Source: Streptomyces sp. NRRL S-31 (lineage in GTDB: Bacteria; Actinomycetota; Actinomycetes; Streptomycetales; Streptomycetaceae). Taken from it: 64,000 bases of DNA. The stretch is taken from the NCBI RefSeq assembly GCF_000718775.1, contig NZ_JOCB01000023.1, positions 1 to 64,000 of the forward strand, given 5' to 3'. The position numbers were made by a program, and so were the translations under genes. Each line of letters starts with the position of its first letter. Within the stretch, counting starts at the first letter, position 1. The notes beneath the pieces are model-generated. The model did not search any database, had not been told where the DNA came from, and worked only from the letters and a program-made list of their open reading frames with translations. Below, one piece after another: positions 42,154-50,536 of this stretch.

Positions 42154-42172
42154 TGGCACGCCTGTGGCACGA
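42151..42172 (+). promoter_or_regulatory. candidate integrase arm-type sites, right end
   Basis: TGGCACG at 42154 and 42165, 11 bp apart, inside a TAGTGGCACG context shared with the left end. The distance from the second motif to attR is about 62 bp. Confidence 0.6.
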
Positions 42173-42185
42173 CCCCTGAAACGCC

Positions 42186-42228
42186 GAAGGGCCAGCCTGG
42201 GAGGAAAACCCTCCTGAGCTGGCCCTTC
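42186..42228. terminator. int-tRNA hairpin terminator
   Basis: GAAGGGCCAGC and its complement (11 bp) enclose an inner imperfect stem around AAAA. It lies between int and attR and can end both int and a minus-strand tRNA transcript. Part of its right arm is shared with att copy A. Confidence 0.75.
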
Positions 42229-42233
42229 TCTCT

Positions 42234-42276
42234 GTGCCCCCGGCAGGATTCGAACCTGCGACACCCGCTTTAGGAG
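42234..42276 (-). repeat. attR (tRNA-Arg(CCU) 3'-half copy C)
   Basis: The 43-bp core is identical to 31055-31097 and 30414-30456. On the minus strand it reads the anticodon loop through the acceptor 3' strand. The sequence to its right (42277 on) does not supply the missing D arm or 5' acceptor, so this is not the intact tRNA gene either. Confidence 0.85.
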
Positions 42277-42343
42277 TTTTCCCTGGGCAGGGCTGTGACC
42301 TGCGGAAACGCAGCCCACTTAGGGGCTGGCCTGGGAAAACACT
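42273..42343. repeat. large imperfect inverted repeat beside attR
   Basis: GAGTTTTCCCTGGGCAG at the left pairs imperfectly with CTGGCCTGGGAAAACACTC at the right, with an inner GGGCTG/CAGCCC stem. It fills most of the gap before the YaaC-like gene and may terminate that gene (read leftward) or be an end of another inserted element. The rest of the gap to 42454 shows no gene. Confidence 0.5.
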
Positions 42344-42454
42344 CCTCCGTAGTTCTCACGTCTTCACGGGGTTTCCCGACCTCATGTGTGCTGGATCCGT
42401 TCTGGCAAGGCGCCCAGCGGCGTCGTTGCCCAGGTTCTGTCCGTACCGGAACTC

Positions 42455-43504
42455 CTACATGGACAGAGGCTTGGAGAGCAGTACCGGCCTCTGGCGCAGA
42501 CCCTCCAGGACCAGGTGGGGGATCACTTCAAGGGCCGTGTCGAGGGCGTACTCCAAGGCTGCCGCGTCGGGGGACTTGTCGATGTCCAGGGCGTCCGTCC
42601 ACTTGCGCGGCTGGTAGCGAGCCAGCATGGAGAAGCTGTAGAGGAGCAGCCACCAGGACATCAGCGGGGTGGGTGGTGCCTTGGTGGGTTCGAGGGCGGG
42701 GCGCAGGTAGCGGTCGTCGTTGAAGCGGTGGACGGGAGCCCGGATGTCGAAGAACTCCTCGATGTCCGCCTCCCGCATTCCGCTCTTGGGAGCCGGCCAG
42801 CACAGCTCGACGGAGAAGCGCCCAGGGCGGACCTCCTCGAATGCGTCGCCTTCTGCGTCCCAGAGTTGTGCACCCGAGAGGCCGTCGTACTTGGTGATGA
42901 GGTCCTCGAACCACGGCTTTCTGTCTGGCTGCGACGGCAGTTGCTCGTTTACCCAGATCGTCGCGCAGACGAACTCCGCAGGAGTGCTGGCGGCGCTGTT
43001 CGGCCAGTCGTCCGAGGTCTTGGCAGCCGGGTAGCGGCTTGCCAGGAGGTCGATTGCAGGAGCGGAGTCCGTTCCTTCAAGGGGCACCTCGGCCAGATCG
43101 GGAAGCGAGTTCCACACAGCGCCGAGGCTGACGGCATCGGTCGGATGTGGGGACCCGGTGGCGTCGGAGACCGCTTGGAAGGCGCCGGCGCCCTCGGGGC
43201 GGACTGTGATGTCAGGAATGCCGGACTTCATGTCGGGGATCTTCAGACCGTGCTTGTCGAAGGTCCACGTTCCCGCTGCGTGGGCGGCGGTCATCGCCAG
43301 GCCAGCCTGAACGAGGCCGTAGTACAGGTTGATGGGCCGTGTGGCGGGTGAGACGACTTCGGCCGCCTTCATCTGCTCCTCGAACTGGTGCAAGGCGGCG
43401 GAGAAGGTCCTCCTTCTGGAGGCCGAATCCTTGAGGTGCGTCTGATCCGTCAGGCTGGTGCGGCAGTGCCGCAGCCCCAGCCGTATTGCTGTGGTACCGG
43501 CCAT
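42455..43504 (-). CDS. YaaC-like protein
   Basis: 349 residues. The start region LKDSASRRRTFSAALHQFEEQMKAAEVVSPATRPINLYYGLVQAGLAM and the end MSWWLLLYSFSMLARYQPRKWTDALDIDKSPDAAALEYALDTALEVIPHLVLEGL match the YaaC-like family, whose biochemical role is unknown. Family members are scattered in genomic islands. It is read toward the element, ending 178 bp from attR. Confidence 0.75.
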   Translation of the reverse strand: MAGTTAIRLGLRHCRTSLTDQTHLKDSASRRRTFSAALHQFEEQMKAAEVVSPATRPINLYYGLVQAGLAMTAAHAAGTWTFDKHGLKIPDMKSGIPDITVRPEGAGAFQAVSDATGSPHPTDAVSLGAVWNSLPDLAEVPLEGTDSAPAIDLLASRYPAAKTSDDWPNSAASTPAEFVCATIWVNEQLPSQPDRKPWFEDLITKYDGLSGAQLWDAEGDAFEEVRPGRFSVELCWPAPKSGMREADIEEFFDIRAPVHRFNDDRYLRPALEPTKAPPTPLMSWWLLLYSFSMLARYQPRKWTDALDIDKSPDAAALEYALDTALEVIPHLVLEGLRQRPVLLSKPLSM

Positions 43505-43648
43505 GTATCCCTGCTTTCTTCCGTACGGGACAGTGTGGCCGGTGGTGGGGGAGGGTGTAGGGCAATCAGCGGAGAAGGTCGATTCGTGGTGTGTGCTCCG
43601 GTGCCGGACGGTCGGGGGCCGGCTCCGGCATTCGGGGCGAGGGCCGGT

Positions 43649-43981
43649 TCATCGGCGGTGCGCCGACGCCACCCGGAATAGGCGCGGCTGGACGTCGGTG
43701 GCGATGGTGGCCGCCTTGTCCATGTGGACCCGTGCTTCGGGGTTGGCGAGCATCGTCCGGTAGTGTTCCTCGCTCTCCCACTGGGCGTAATTGATGACGC
43801 GTTCGCCGTCGAGGGAGGCGTGGAAGTTGGCGCAGATGAAGCCGGGTTGCCGCTTCATCGTCTCCTCGGTCGCCTGGGCGAGCAGGTCGATCAGCTCGGC
43901 CTGACGGTCGGGGGAGACGGTGAAGACGTTGATGAGCGTCGCCACGGGGCGGGTGGTGTCGATGTGGGCCGTGACAGTCAT
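43649..43981 (-). CDS. antibiotic biosynthesis monooxygenase (ABM) domain protein
   Basis: 110 residues of the dimeric ferredoxin-like ABM fold: VATLINVFTVSPDRQAELIDLLAQATEETMKRQPGFICANFHASLDGERVINYAQWESEEHYRTMLANPEARVHM. Members are small oxygenases or haem/quinone-handling enzymes. It lies 28 bp downstream of the GNAT gene in the same direction. Confidence 0.88.
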   Translation of the reverse strand: MTVTAHIDTTRPVATLINVFTVSPDRQAELIDLLAQATEETMKRQPGFICANFHASLDGERVINYAQWESEEHYRTMLANPEARVHMDKAATIATDVQPRLFRVASAHRR

Positions 43982-44009
43982 GGCGCTGTTCCTCCTCTTG
44001 CTTCGGGGT

Positions 44010-44582
44010 TCAGAGAGGTGGGGCGGCTAGGGCGCGTGCTGGATGACGGGGGCCGAGGAAGACGGCGATGCCCTTGCCCTCGGCGGATGGGTGGGTGGCC
44101 TGTATCCAGCCTTGGCGGCGGTAGAAGGCCATGGCCCGGGAGGACCGGACCGAGGTGAGCAGCCAGGAGCGGCCTTCCGGGGCGTCCGCAGTGACCGCCT
44201 CCAGCAGTTCGGCGGCCACTCCGGTGCCGTGGGCCACGGGGCGAACGGCGAGTTCGTCGATCTCGCGGGCTCCGCACAGCCACTCCGTGGTGCGCTGGGA
44301 GCCCAGCCCCGCGGCTGCCTGGGGGTAGCAGCGGTCGTCGGGGAAGGGGGTCAGGGTGGTCCACGCGGTGGCGAAGCCGGAGATGTCTGGCCCTGAAAAG
44401 GCGACGGCTGCTGTGAATCCGGGGCGCTTGACGTCCTGCTCCAGTCGGCGGAGAAACGCGGTGGCCTTCTCCTCGTCCTCGTTCCAGGGCGGGGCGCAGA
44501 AGGCGTCGACGTAGACGGAGCGCAGGGCGTCGGAGTGCTCCAGCAGGTGATCGTCTTGGAAGACGCGGATGTCCGACGTCAT
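44010..44582 (-). CDS. GNAT-family N-acetyltransferase
   Basis: 190 residues with the acetyl-CoA pattern REIDELAVRPVAHGTGVAAELLEAV (motif A) and RAMAFYRRQGW (motif B). Substrate unknown. Its ATG overlaps the stop of the upstream tsaD-like gene (ATGA), so it is translated with it. In core genomes TsaD often neighbours the RimI acetyltransferase, but this one is not an obvious RimI. Confidence 0.85.
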   Translation of the reverse strand: MTSDIRVFQDDHLLEHSDALRSVYVDAFCAPPWNEDEEKATAFLRRLEQDVKRPGFTAAVAFSGPDISGFATAWTTLTPFPDDRCYPQAAAGLGSQRTTEWLCGAREIDELAVRPVAHGTGVAAELLEAVTADAPEGRSWLLTSVRSSRAMAFYRRQGWIQATHPSAEGKGIAVFLGPRHPARALAAPPL

Positions 44583-45631
44583 CAGGCGGCCACTCCCGTC
44601 CTGGCCGTGGGATGAAGGGCGGCGTACTCCAGGGGCGCCGACGGGTCGATGGACACGTCCAGGGGGGCCGGTTCGGCTCCGGCCCGTACGAGGAGGTCAC
44701 CGACGGCGGCGATCATCGCGCCGTTGTCCGTGCACAGCCACAGCGGCGGCACACGCAGCTCGATACCCGCGGCCCGGCACCTCTCCTCGGCCAGAGAGCG
44801 GACGCGCGAGTTCGCTGCGACTCCGCCGACCACGACCAGCGTGCCCACGCCGTACTCGACGCAGGCCGCGACTGCCTTACGGGTCAGCACATCAGCGACC
44901 GCTTCCTGAAGGGACGCGGCCCCGTCCTCGACCGGCAGTTCGGCGCCCGCGTGACTCTCGGCCCAGCGTGCCGCCGCCGTCTTCAGCCCGGAGAAGGAGA
45001 AGTCGTACGAGCCCGGCAGCGGGCGGGGGAAGGGGACGGCGCGCGGATCCCCGGCGCGTGCTGTCCGGTCGATGGCCGGGCCACCGGGGTACGGCAGCCC
45101 GAAGACCCGCGCGACCTTGTCGAAGCATTCGCCGGCGGCGTCGTCGAGGGTGTCGCCGAGATGGGTGATCGGGTCGCGGGCGAGGTCCCGGACGAGGAGT
45201 AGAGAGGTGTGGCCGCCGGAGACGATCAGCACCATGCAGGGGTTGGGCAGCGGGCCGTGTTCGAGGGTGTCGGCGGCGACGTGGCCGGCGAGGTGGTGGA
45301 CGCCGTAGAGCGGGACGCCCAGTGCGTACGCCAGTGCCTTCGCCCCGGCCAGTCCGACCTGGAGCGCGCCGGACAGGCCCGGCCCGGTGGTCACCGCCAC
45401 CGCCCCGATGTCGGTCAGCCGCAGTCCGGCCTCGTCCAGGGCGCGTTGGACTACCGGCCGGACCGCGTGGACGTGTGCCCGCGCCGCGATCTCCGGTACG
45501 ACGCCGCCGTAGCGGGCGTGTTCGTCCATGCTCGACGCCACGGCGTAGCCGAGCAGCCGCCCGTCTCGGACGAGTCCCGCGCCGGTCTCGTCGCAGGACG
45601 ACTCGATTCCGAGCACGACGGGAGAGCCCAT
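44582..45631 (-). CDS. TsaD homologue (tRNA N6-threonylcarbamoyltransferase)
   Basis: 349 residues with the full TsaD/Kae1 ASKHA pattern: [13 protein letters not shown], the metal-binding H-x-x-x-H in [62 protein letters not shown] and [10 protein letters not shown]. TsaD transfers threonylcarbamoyl to A37 of ANN-decoding tRNAs. Streptomycetes carry an essential copy elsewhere in a ribosomal-modification operon, so this is probably a paralogue. It is divergent from cobL, and a Nur-box-like site covers its promoter. The start is ATG at 45631 after GAGAGGGG. Confidence 0.92.
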   Translation of the reverse strand: MGSPVVLGIESSCDETGAGLVRDGRLLGYAVASSMDEHARYGGVVPEIAARAHVHAVRPVVQRALDEAGLRLTDIGAVAVTTGPGLSGALQVGLAGAKALAYALGVPLYGVHHLAGHVAADTLEHGPLPNPCMVLIVSGGHTSLLLVRDLARDPITHLGDTLDDAAGECFDKVARVFGLPYPGGPAIDRTARAGDPRAVPFPRPLPGSYDFSFSGLKTAAARWAESHAGAELPVEDGAASLQEAVADVLTRKAVAACVEYGVGTLVVVGGVAANSRVRSLAEERCRAAGIELRVPPLWLCTDNGAMIAAVGDLLVRAGAEPAPLDVSIDPSAPLEYAALHPTARTGVAA

Positions 45632-45660
45632 GCTCACCCCTCTCTGCGATGCATAAGTTG

Positions 45661-45677
45661 TTGCGAGTAGTGTGCAA
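45661..45677. promoter_or_regulatory. Nur-box-like operator between tsaD and cobL
   Basis: TTGCGAGTAGTGTGCAA fits TTGC-N9-GCAA, the layout of the published S. coelicolor Nur box (tTGCaa-N5-ttGCAA). Read leftward it contains a -35-like TTGCAC, with TATGCA 16 bp further toward tsaD. It lies 30 bp from the tsaD start and 93 bp from cobL. Confidence 0.65.
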
Positions 45678-45769
45678 TAAGGCTCCGTGTTGTGCACCTG
45701 GGCGCGAAGATGCTGGTCGGGGCCCAGTAGAGTGCGCCACCGGCCCTTTGACGAACGAGGTAGCAGGTA

Positions 45770-47059
45770 GTGAGCCCCGCGCATCCCGACGCTGATCGCC
45801 CCGATCCTGTACCGCCGGCCGCGTCCGTGGTCGGGATCGGGGCCGATGGGTGGGGCGGACTGCCCGAGACTTCGCGAGGCGTGCTCATCGATGCAGAGGT
45901 GCTCATCGGAGGCACCCGGCACCTCGCACTGCTGCCCGCCGAGTGCCAGGGTGAGCGGGTTCCTTGGCCCTCGCCGCTGCGGCCTGCGGTCCGTGGCCTC
46001 CTCGCTGCCCACGCCGGTCGCCGCGTCGCGGTCCTGGCCAGCGGCGATCCCCTGTTCTACGGCATCGGGCGGACCCTCATCGAGGAGCTGGGCGCCGGCG
46101 CGGTGCAGGTGCTGCCGCACCCCTCCTCCGTCTCCTATGCCTGCGCACGCCTCGGATGGCCCTTGGAAGACACCGAGGTCGTCACCCTCGTCGGCCGCCC
46201 GGGCGCGCGGCTCGCCGCCGCGCTCCACCACGGGCGCCGGCTCCTCGTCCTCAGCGCCGACGCGACCACGCCCGGCGAGGTCGCCGCCCTGCTGCGCGAC
46301 CGAGGTTTCGGGCCGAGTCGGATGCGGGTGCTGGAACAGCTCGGCGGGGAGAAGGAACGTACGACGGCCGAGGGCACCGCCGACGACTGGCCGCACCCGC
46401 CCGGGGATCCCCTCAACATCGTCGCCGTCGAGGTCCGCCGCGCACCGGACACCGATCGACCCCGGCTCGGCGCCGTTCCAGGGCTGCCGGATGCCGCGTA
46501 CGAGCACGACGGGCAGCTCACCAAACGTCACGTCCGAGCCGCCACGCTGGGCGTGCTCGCGCCCGCGCCGGGCGAACTGCTGTGGGACATCGGCGGGGGA
46601 TCGGGGTCGATCGCGATCGAGTGGATGCGCACGCACCCGTCCTGCCGGGCAGTCACCGTCGAGCGGGACCCGGTGCGTGCGGAGCGGATCGCGCGAAACG
46701 CCGAGCGACTGGGCGTGCCCGGGCTCCGCGTCGTCACTGGTGCGGCACCTGACGTGCTGGCCGAACTCCCGCTGCCTAATGCAGTGTTCATCGGCGGCGG
46801 ACTCACCGCGCCCGGTCTGCTCGATGCCTGCTGGGCCGCGCTGCCGGTCGGCGGCCGGCTGGTCGCCAACACCGTGACGCTGGAGTCCGAGGCACTGCTC
46901 ACCGACGCCTACCGGCGATACGGCGGTGAGCTGGTGAAGCTCGCCGTGGCCCACGCCGTGCCCGTGGGTGGGTTCACCGGGTGGCGGCAGGCGATGCCGG
47001 TGACCCAGTGGGCCGTGGAGAAGACCCTCAACCCCCCTCTTCCAGGAGTGGACAGATGA
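45770..47059 (+). CDS. cobL: precorrin-6Y C5,15-methyltransferase (decarboxylating) CobL
   Basis: 429 residues, a fusion of a CbiE-type methylase (about 15-215, with [19 protein letters not shown]) and a CbiT-type domain (about 225-425, SAM motif [16 protein letters not shown]). It methylates C5 and C15 and removes the C12 acetate carboxyl in cobalamin synthesis. It overlaps cobM by 4 bp (ATGA). A Nur-box-like site lies upstream. Confidence 0.93.
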   Translation: MSPAHPDADRPDPVPPAASVVGIGADGWGGLPETSRGVLIDAEVLIGGTRHLALLPAECQGERVPWPSPLRPAVRGLLAAHAGRRVAVLASGDPLFYGIGRTLIEELGAGAVQVLPHPSSVSYACARLGWPLEDTEVVTLVGRPGARLAAALHHGRRLLVLSADATTPGEVAALLRDRGFGPSRMRVLEQLGGEKERTTAEGTADDWPHPPGDPLNIVAVEVRRAPDTDRPRLGAVPGLPDAAYEHDGQLTKRHVRAATLGVLAPAPGELLWDIGGGSGSIAIEWMRTHPSCRAVTVERDPVRAERIARNAERLGVPGLRVVTGAAPDVLAELPLPNAVFIGGGLTAPGLLDACWAALPVGGRLVANTVTLESEALLTDAYRRYGGELVKLAVAHAVPVGGFTGWRQAMPVTQWAVEKTLNPPLPGVDR

Positions 47060-47802
47060 CCGTGTACTTCATCGGCGCCGGCCCCGGTGCCGCCGACCTG
47101 ATCACGGTGCGCGGTGCCCGCACCCTCGCCGCCTGCCAGGTCTGCCTCTACGCGGGCAGCCTCGTCCCGCGCGAGCTGCTGGCCGAATGCCCTACGGACG
47201 CCCGTCTGGTGGACACCGCTCAGCTCAACCTGGACGAGATCACGGCCGAGTTGGTCCGGGCGCATCGGGAAGGTCATGACGTGGCACGGCTGCACTCGGG
47301 CGATCCCTCGGTGTTCAGCGCGGTCGCCGAGCAGATGCGAAGGCTGGACGCGGCCGGTGTGCCGTACGAGGTGGTGCCGGGAGTGCCCGCCTTCGCCGCG
47401 GCGGCTGCTTCCTTGAAGCGGGAGCTGACTGTGCCGACGGTCGGCCAGACCGTGATCCTGACCCGCGTGGCCAACCGCGCCACCGCGATGCCCGAGGGCG
47501 AGGATCTGGCCACCCTTGGCCGCAGCGGGGCGCTGATCGTGCTGCACCTGGCCGCCAAGTACGTGGACCGCGTGGTCGAGGAGCTGCTGCCGCACTACGG
47601 CGCCGACTGCCCCGCCGCCGTGGTCGCCTATGCCTCGCGCCCCGACGAGCTGATCCTGCGCGGCACCCTCGACGACATCGCCGCACAGGTGAAGGCCGCC
47701 GGTGTCCTGCGCACCGCCGTGATCATGGTGGGCCGCACGCTGGGCGCCGAGCAGTTTCGCGACAGCCACCTGTACTCACCGGAGCGCGAGCGGCACGCCT
47801 GA
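47056..47802 (+). CDS. cobM: precorrin-4 C11-methyltransferase CobM
   Basis: 248 residues: [57 protein letters not shown] and [14 protein letters not shown], the canonical CobM/CbiF pattern of the tetrapyrrole methylase family. It acts in the same pathway as the upstream CobL and is translationally coupled to it. Confidence 0.94.
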   Translation: MTVYFIGAGPGAADLITVRGARTLAACQVCLYAGSLVPRELLAECPTDARLVDTAQLNLDEITAELVRAHREGHDVARLHSGDPSVFSAVAEQMRRLDAAGVPYEVVPGVPAFAAAAASLKRELTVPTVGQTVILTRVANRATAMPEGEDLATLGRSGALIVLHLAAKYVDRVVEELLPHYGADCPAAVVAYASRPDELILRGTLDDIAAQVKAAGVLRTAVIMVGRTLGAEQFRDSHLYSPERERHA

Positions 47803-47859
47803 GATGCCTGGCCCGCAAGGCGTGCGGTGAGCTGATCCAGGCGACGCGCCCGGATGTCC

Positions 47860-48408
47860 TCAGGACCGGCCGGGGGGTGGCGCGTCGGTTGCCAGCCGTG
47901 CATGGAGTTCGACGTCGTAGCGGACACCGTCGTACTCCAGCTTCTGGCGTTGGATTCCTTCCGTGAGGAACCCAGCAGCCCTGGCCACACGGCAAGAGGC
48001 CGGGTTGTTGACCCGGTGGCCCAACTCCAGGCGGAAGAGCCCGGCTTCCTCAAAGGCCCAGCGACTCAGTGTGCGACAGGCGAGTGAGGCGACGCCTTGG
48101 CCCCGGGCCGCTGCTGTCGTCCAGTACGACACCCATCCCGTCCCGTGGCGACGGTCTGTCGCACTGACGGCGACATGACCCAGCACGGTGTCCGCGAGGT
48201 CGACTACCGCAAAGGCGAAACCTGATCCGCAGGCCCACTCCTCGTCCTTGGCGGCAAGCCACCGTTCCACCGCCGACACGGATGACATCGCCTCAGGGGC
48301 CTGCCAAGCCATCAAAGGATCGGCGAACGCCGTCAACACGGAGTGGACGTCTCTCGGTGACCACCGCCGCAACCAGAGGTCCGATGACGCTTGCAGACGA
48401 TCACGCAT
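47860..48408 (-). CDS. GNAT-family acetyltransferase (RimJ/RimL-like)
   Basis: About 182 residues: DLWLRRWSPRDVHSVLTAFADPLMAWQ at the start and SYWTTAAARGQGVASLACRTLSRWAFEEAGLFRLELGHRVNNPASCRVARAAGF in the acetyl-CoA region. This is the RimJ-like type that acetylates protein N-termini or small amines. No link to cobalamin is visible; it separates cobM from cbiD on the opposite strand. The ATG at 48408 is preferred to the one at 48426. Confidence 0.82.
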   Translation of the reverse strand: MRDRLQASSDLWLRRWSPRDVHSVLTAFADPLMAWQAPEAMSSVSAVERWLAAKDEEWACGSGFAFAVVDLADTVLGHVAVSATDRRHGTGWVSYWTTAAARGQGVASLACRTLSRWAFEEAGLFRLELGHRVNNPASCRVARAAGFLTEGIQRQKLEYDGVRYDVELHARLATDAPPPGRS

Positions 48409-48487
48409 TCCCTGAGTTTTTCGCACGGGCAGGTCGCCGGCGAGCTGTTTTCCCTGACGGCTGAAGGCGGCTGGTCTCCCCGTGGTC

Positions 48488-49612
48488 TCAGCGGACTGTG
48501 CTGCGCCCCACGATCGCCCCCGCCCGGTCGATGCAGATCACGTCGACCGCGACGGGAGCGCCCCGCAGCACGGACAGGGCCTCGTCACGGGCGGCGACCG
48601 CCACCAGGTCACCGAGCGGGACCCCGGCCGCCGTGCACGACTGGAGTGCGGCCAGGCCGGTGTTGGCGTTCGCGACCTCGGAGGCCAGGGACTCGTCAGC
48701 ACCGCCCCGGCGGGCGAGCTCGGCGAGGAAGCCCTTGTCGACCTGGGAGCGGGCGGAGTGCAGGTCCAGGTGGCCGGCCGCCAGTTTCGACAGCTTGGCG
48801 AAGCCGCCGCAGATAGTGAGGCGGTCGACGGGATGCCGACGGACGTACTTCAGGACCGCGCCCGCGAAGTCGCCCATGTCGAGCAGGGCGTCCTCCGGCA
48901 GGCCGTACGCGGCCACGACGGTCTTCTCCGAGGTGGAGCCCGTACAGCCCGCCACGTGCGTACGGCCTGCCGCCCGCGCCACGTCCACGCCCCGGCGGAT
49001 GGAGTCGATCCATGCCGAGCACGAGTACGGCACGACGATGCCGGTCGTGCCCAGGATGGACAGGCCGCCGACGATGCCGAGGCGTGGGTTCCAGGTGGAG
49101 CGGGCGATCTCCTCGCCGTTGTCGACGGAGACCGTGATCTCCACGTCGCCGCCGTCGCCGTGCTGCCGGGCGACGGCGGCGACGTGGTCGCGCATCATCT
49201 GCCGGGGGACGGGGTTGACGGCCGGTTCGCCGACCGGGAGCGGCAGTCCGGGGCGGGTGATGGTGCCGACGCCGGGCCCGGCCTTGAAGACCACGCCCGA
49301 GCCTGCGGGCAGTCGTCGCACGGTGGCCCTTACCAGCGCGCCGTGCGTGACGTCGGGGTCGTCGCCCGCGTCCTTGACGATGCCCGCCATGGCGGAGGAG
49401 CCGGTCAGCTCCTCGGCGGCGAGCGCGAACGCCGGGGTCTGTCCCTTGGGCAGGGTGATCGTCACCGGGTCGGGAAAGTCGCCGGTCAGCAGCGCGGTGT
49501 ACGCGGCGGTGGCCGCGCCGGTCGCGCAGGCGCCGGTGGTCCAGCCGGGGCGCAGGCCGGTGTGCTTGAGTTGGGCGCTACGGCCGCCCTTCGCCTCGGT
49601 GCTGCTGCTCAT
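48488..49612 (-). CDS. cbiD: cobalt-precorrin-5B C1-methyltransferase CbiD
   Basis: 374 residues with GLRPGWTTGACATGAATAAYTALLTG, TLPKGQTPAF, the IVGGLSILGTTGIV region, AGCTGSTSEKT and ICGGFAKLSKLAAGH, all CbiD hallmarks. CbiD is the C1 methylase of the anaerobic pathway, here inside an otherwise aerobic (CobG, CobK, CobL) set, replacing CobF. It is divergent from cobK with 46 bp between starts. Confidence 0.93.
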   Translation of the reverse strand: MSSSTEAKGGRSAQLKHTGLRPGWTTGACATGAATAAYTALLTGDFPDPVTITLPKGQTPAFALAAEELTGSSAMAGIVKDAGDDPDVTHGALVRATVRRLPAGSGVVFKAGPGVGTITRPGLPLPVGEPAVNPVPRQMMRDHVAAVARQHGDGGDVEITVSVDNGEEIARSTWNPRLGIVGGLSILGTTGIVVPYSCSAWIDSIRRGVDVARAAGRTHVAGCTGSTSEKTVVAAYGLPEDALLDMGDFAGAVLKYVRRHPVDRLTICGGFAKLSKLAAGHLDLHSARSQVDKGFLAELARRGGADESLASEVANANTGLAALQSCTAAGVPLGDLVAVAARDEALSVLRGAPVAVDVICIDRAGAIVGRSTVR

Positions 49613-49658
49613 GCCTCACTACTCGTAACGCAACGTTGATGAACGGGACGGAATCGTC

Positions 49659-50426
49659 GTGCACGTGCTGATCCTCGGAGGGACCACCGAGGCCCGCCGC
49701 CTGGCCGAGATGCTGGCCGCCGAAGCACCGGATCTGAAGGTGACGAACTCCCTGGCGGGGCGGGTGGCTGCCCCCAGGCTGCCACCGGGCGAGGTGCGGA
49801 TCGGCGGTTTCGGCGGTGCCGAGGGCTTGGCCGAGTGGCTGGGCGCGCACGACGTGGACGTACTCATCGACGCCACCCACCCCTTCGCCGGAACGATCAG
49901 CTTCAACGCGGCCACGGCCGCCGCCATGGCCCATGTTCCCCTGCTCGCGCTGCGCCGCCCCGGCTGGGTCCCCGGCCAGGGGGACGTCTGGCACGAGACC
50001 GGTTCGCTGGAGGAGGCCGCCGGGCTGCTGCCCACGCTCGGGCGGCGTGTGTTCCTGACCACCGGACGCATGGGCCTGGCCGCCTTCGCGCACTTGGAGG
50101 ACCTGTGGTTCCTCGTACGGTCCGTGGACGCACCCGAGCCTCCGCATCCGGCCCGCATGGAGGTCCTGCTCGACCGTGGCCCCTTCACCCTGGACGGGGA
50201 GCGTGAGGTGCTGCTCCGCCATGGCATCGATGTGGTCGTGACCAAGGACAGCGGGGGAGCGGCCACCGCGCCGAAGCTCACGGCCGCCCGCGAGGCGGGG
50301 CTGCCGGTGGTGGTGGTCCGTCGTCCACCGGTCCCCGAAGGCGTGCCATCAGTGGCCGATTCGCGCCAGGCGGCCGACTGGATCAGCGACCGCCTTGAGC
50401 AGGGGACTTTTCGCGCTGCTGACTGA
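49659..50426 (+). CDS. cobK: precorrin-6A reductase CobK
   Basis: 255 residues: HVLILGGTTEARRLAEMLAA (nucleotide-binding start), [72 protein letters not shown]. It reduces the corrin macrocycle with NADPH before CobL acts. The start is GTG at 49659. It is followed by the NiCoT gene in the same direction. Confidence 0.94.
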   Translation: MHVLILGGTTEARRLAEMLAAEAPDLKVTNSLAGRVAAPRLPPGEVRIGGFGGAEGLAEWLGAHDVDVLIDATHPFAGTISFNAATAAAMAHVPLLALRRPGWVPGQGDVWHETGSLEEAAGLLPTLGRRVFLTTGRMGLAAFAHLEDLWFLVRSVDAPEPPHPARMEVLLDRGPFTLDGEREVLLRHGIDVVVTKDSGGAATAPKLTAAREAGLPVVVVRRPPVPEGVPSVADSRQAADWISDRLEQGTFRAAD

Positions 50427-50461
50427 ACCCTTATCCCAGCTTTACTGCGGGCATCTTGTTG

Positions 50462-50478
50462 TTGCGACCTATTGGCAG
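50462..50478. promoter_or_regulatory. Nur-box-like operator before the NiCoT gene
   Basis: TTGCGACCTATTGGCAG keeps TTGC-N9-GCA with one mismatch in the last base. A hairpin GCGGCTG-AAAA-CAGCCGC follows at 50492-50509 in the leader. The position, 59 bp before the start codon, fits repression by nickel. Confidence 0.5.
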
Positions 50479-50536
50479 AAACCTGGAAGGCGCGGCTGAA
50501 AACAGCCGCTCGCCGAGCAGTAAGGCCCGCGTCTTC

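Larger units (their letters stand above)
31055..42276 (+). mobile_element. integrated actinomycete conjugative element (AICE, pSAM2-like), about 11.2 kb
   Basis: The 43-bp direct repeats at both ends are tRNA-Arg(CCU) 3' halves. Inside, in AICE order, are a GntR repressor, a Pra-like small protein, an FtsK/TraB DNA translocase, four Spd-type spread genes, a RepSA-like initiator, Xis and a tyrosine integrase next to attR. The left third holds a nuclease-STAND cargo gene, a histidine-kinase-like ATPase and a NUDIX hydrolase. AICEs transfer as double-stranded DNA through the TraB pump. All expected modules are present, although the replication gene lacks a standard start codon. Confidence 0.92.

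Noticed and set aside
49613..49658. Nur box between cbiD and cobK
   Set aside because: CGCAACGTTGATG contains one GCAA half but no TTGC at the required 9-bp distance.
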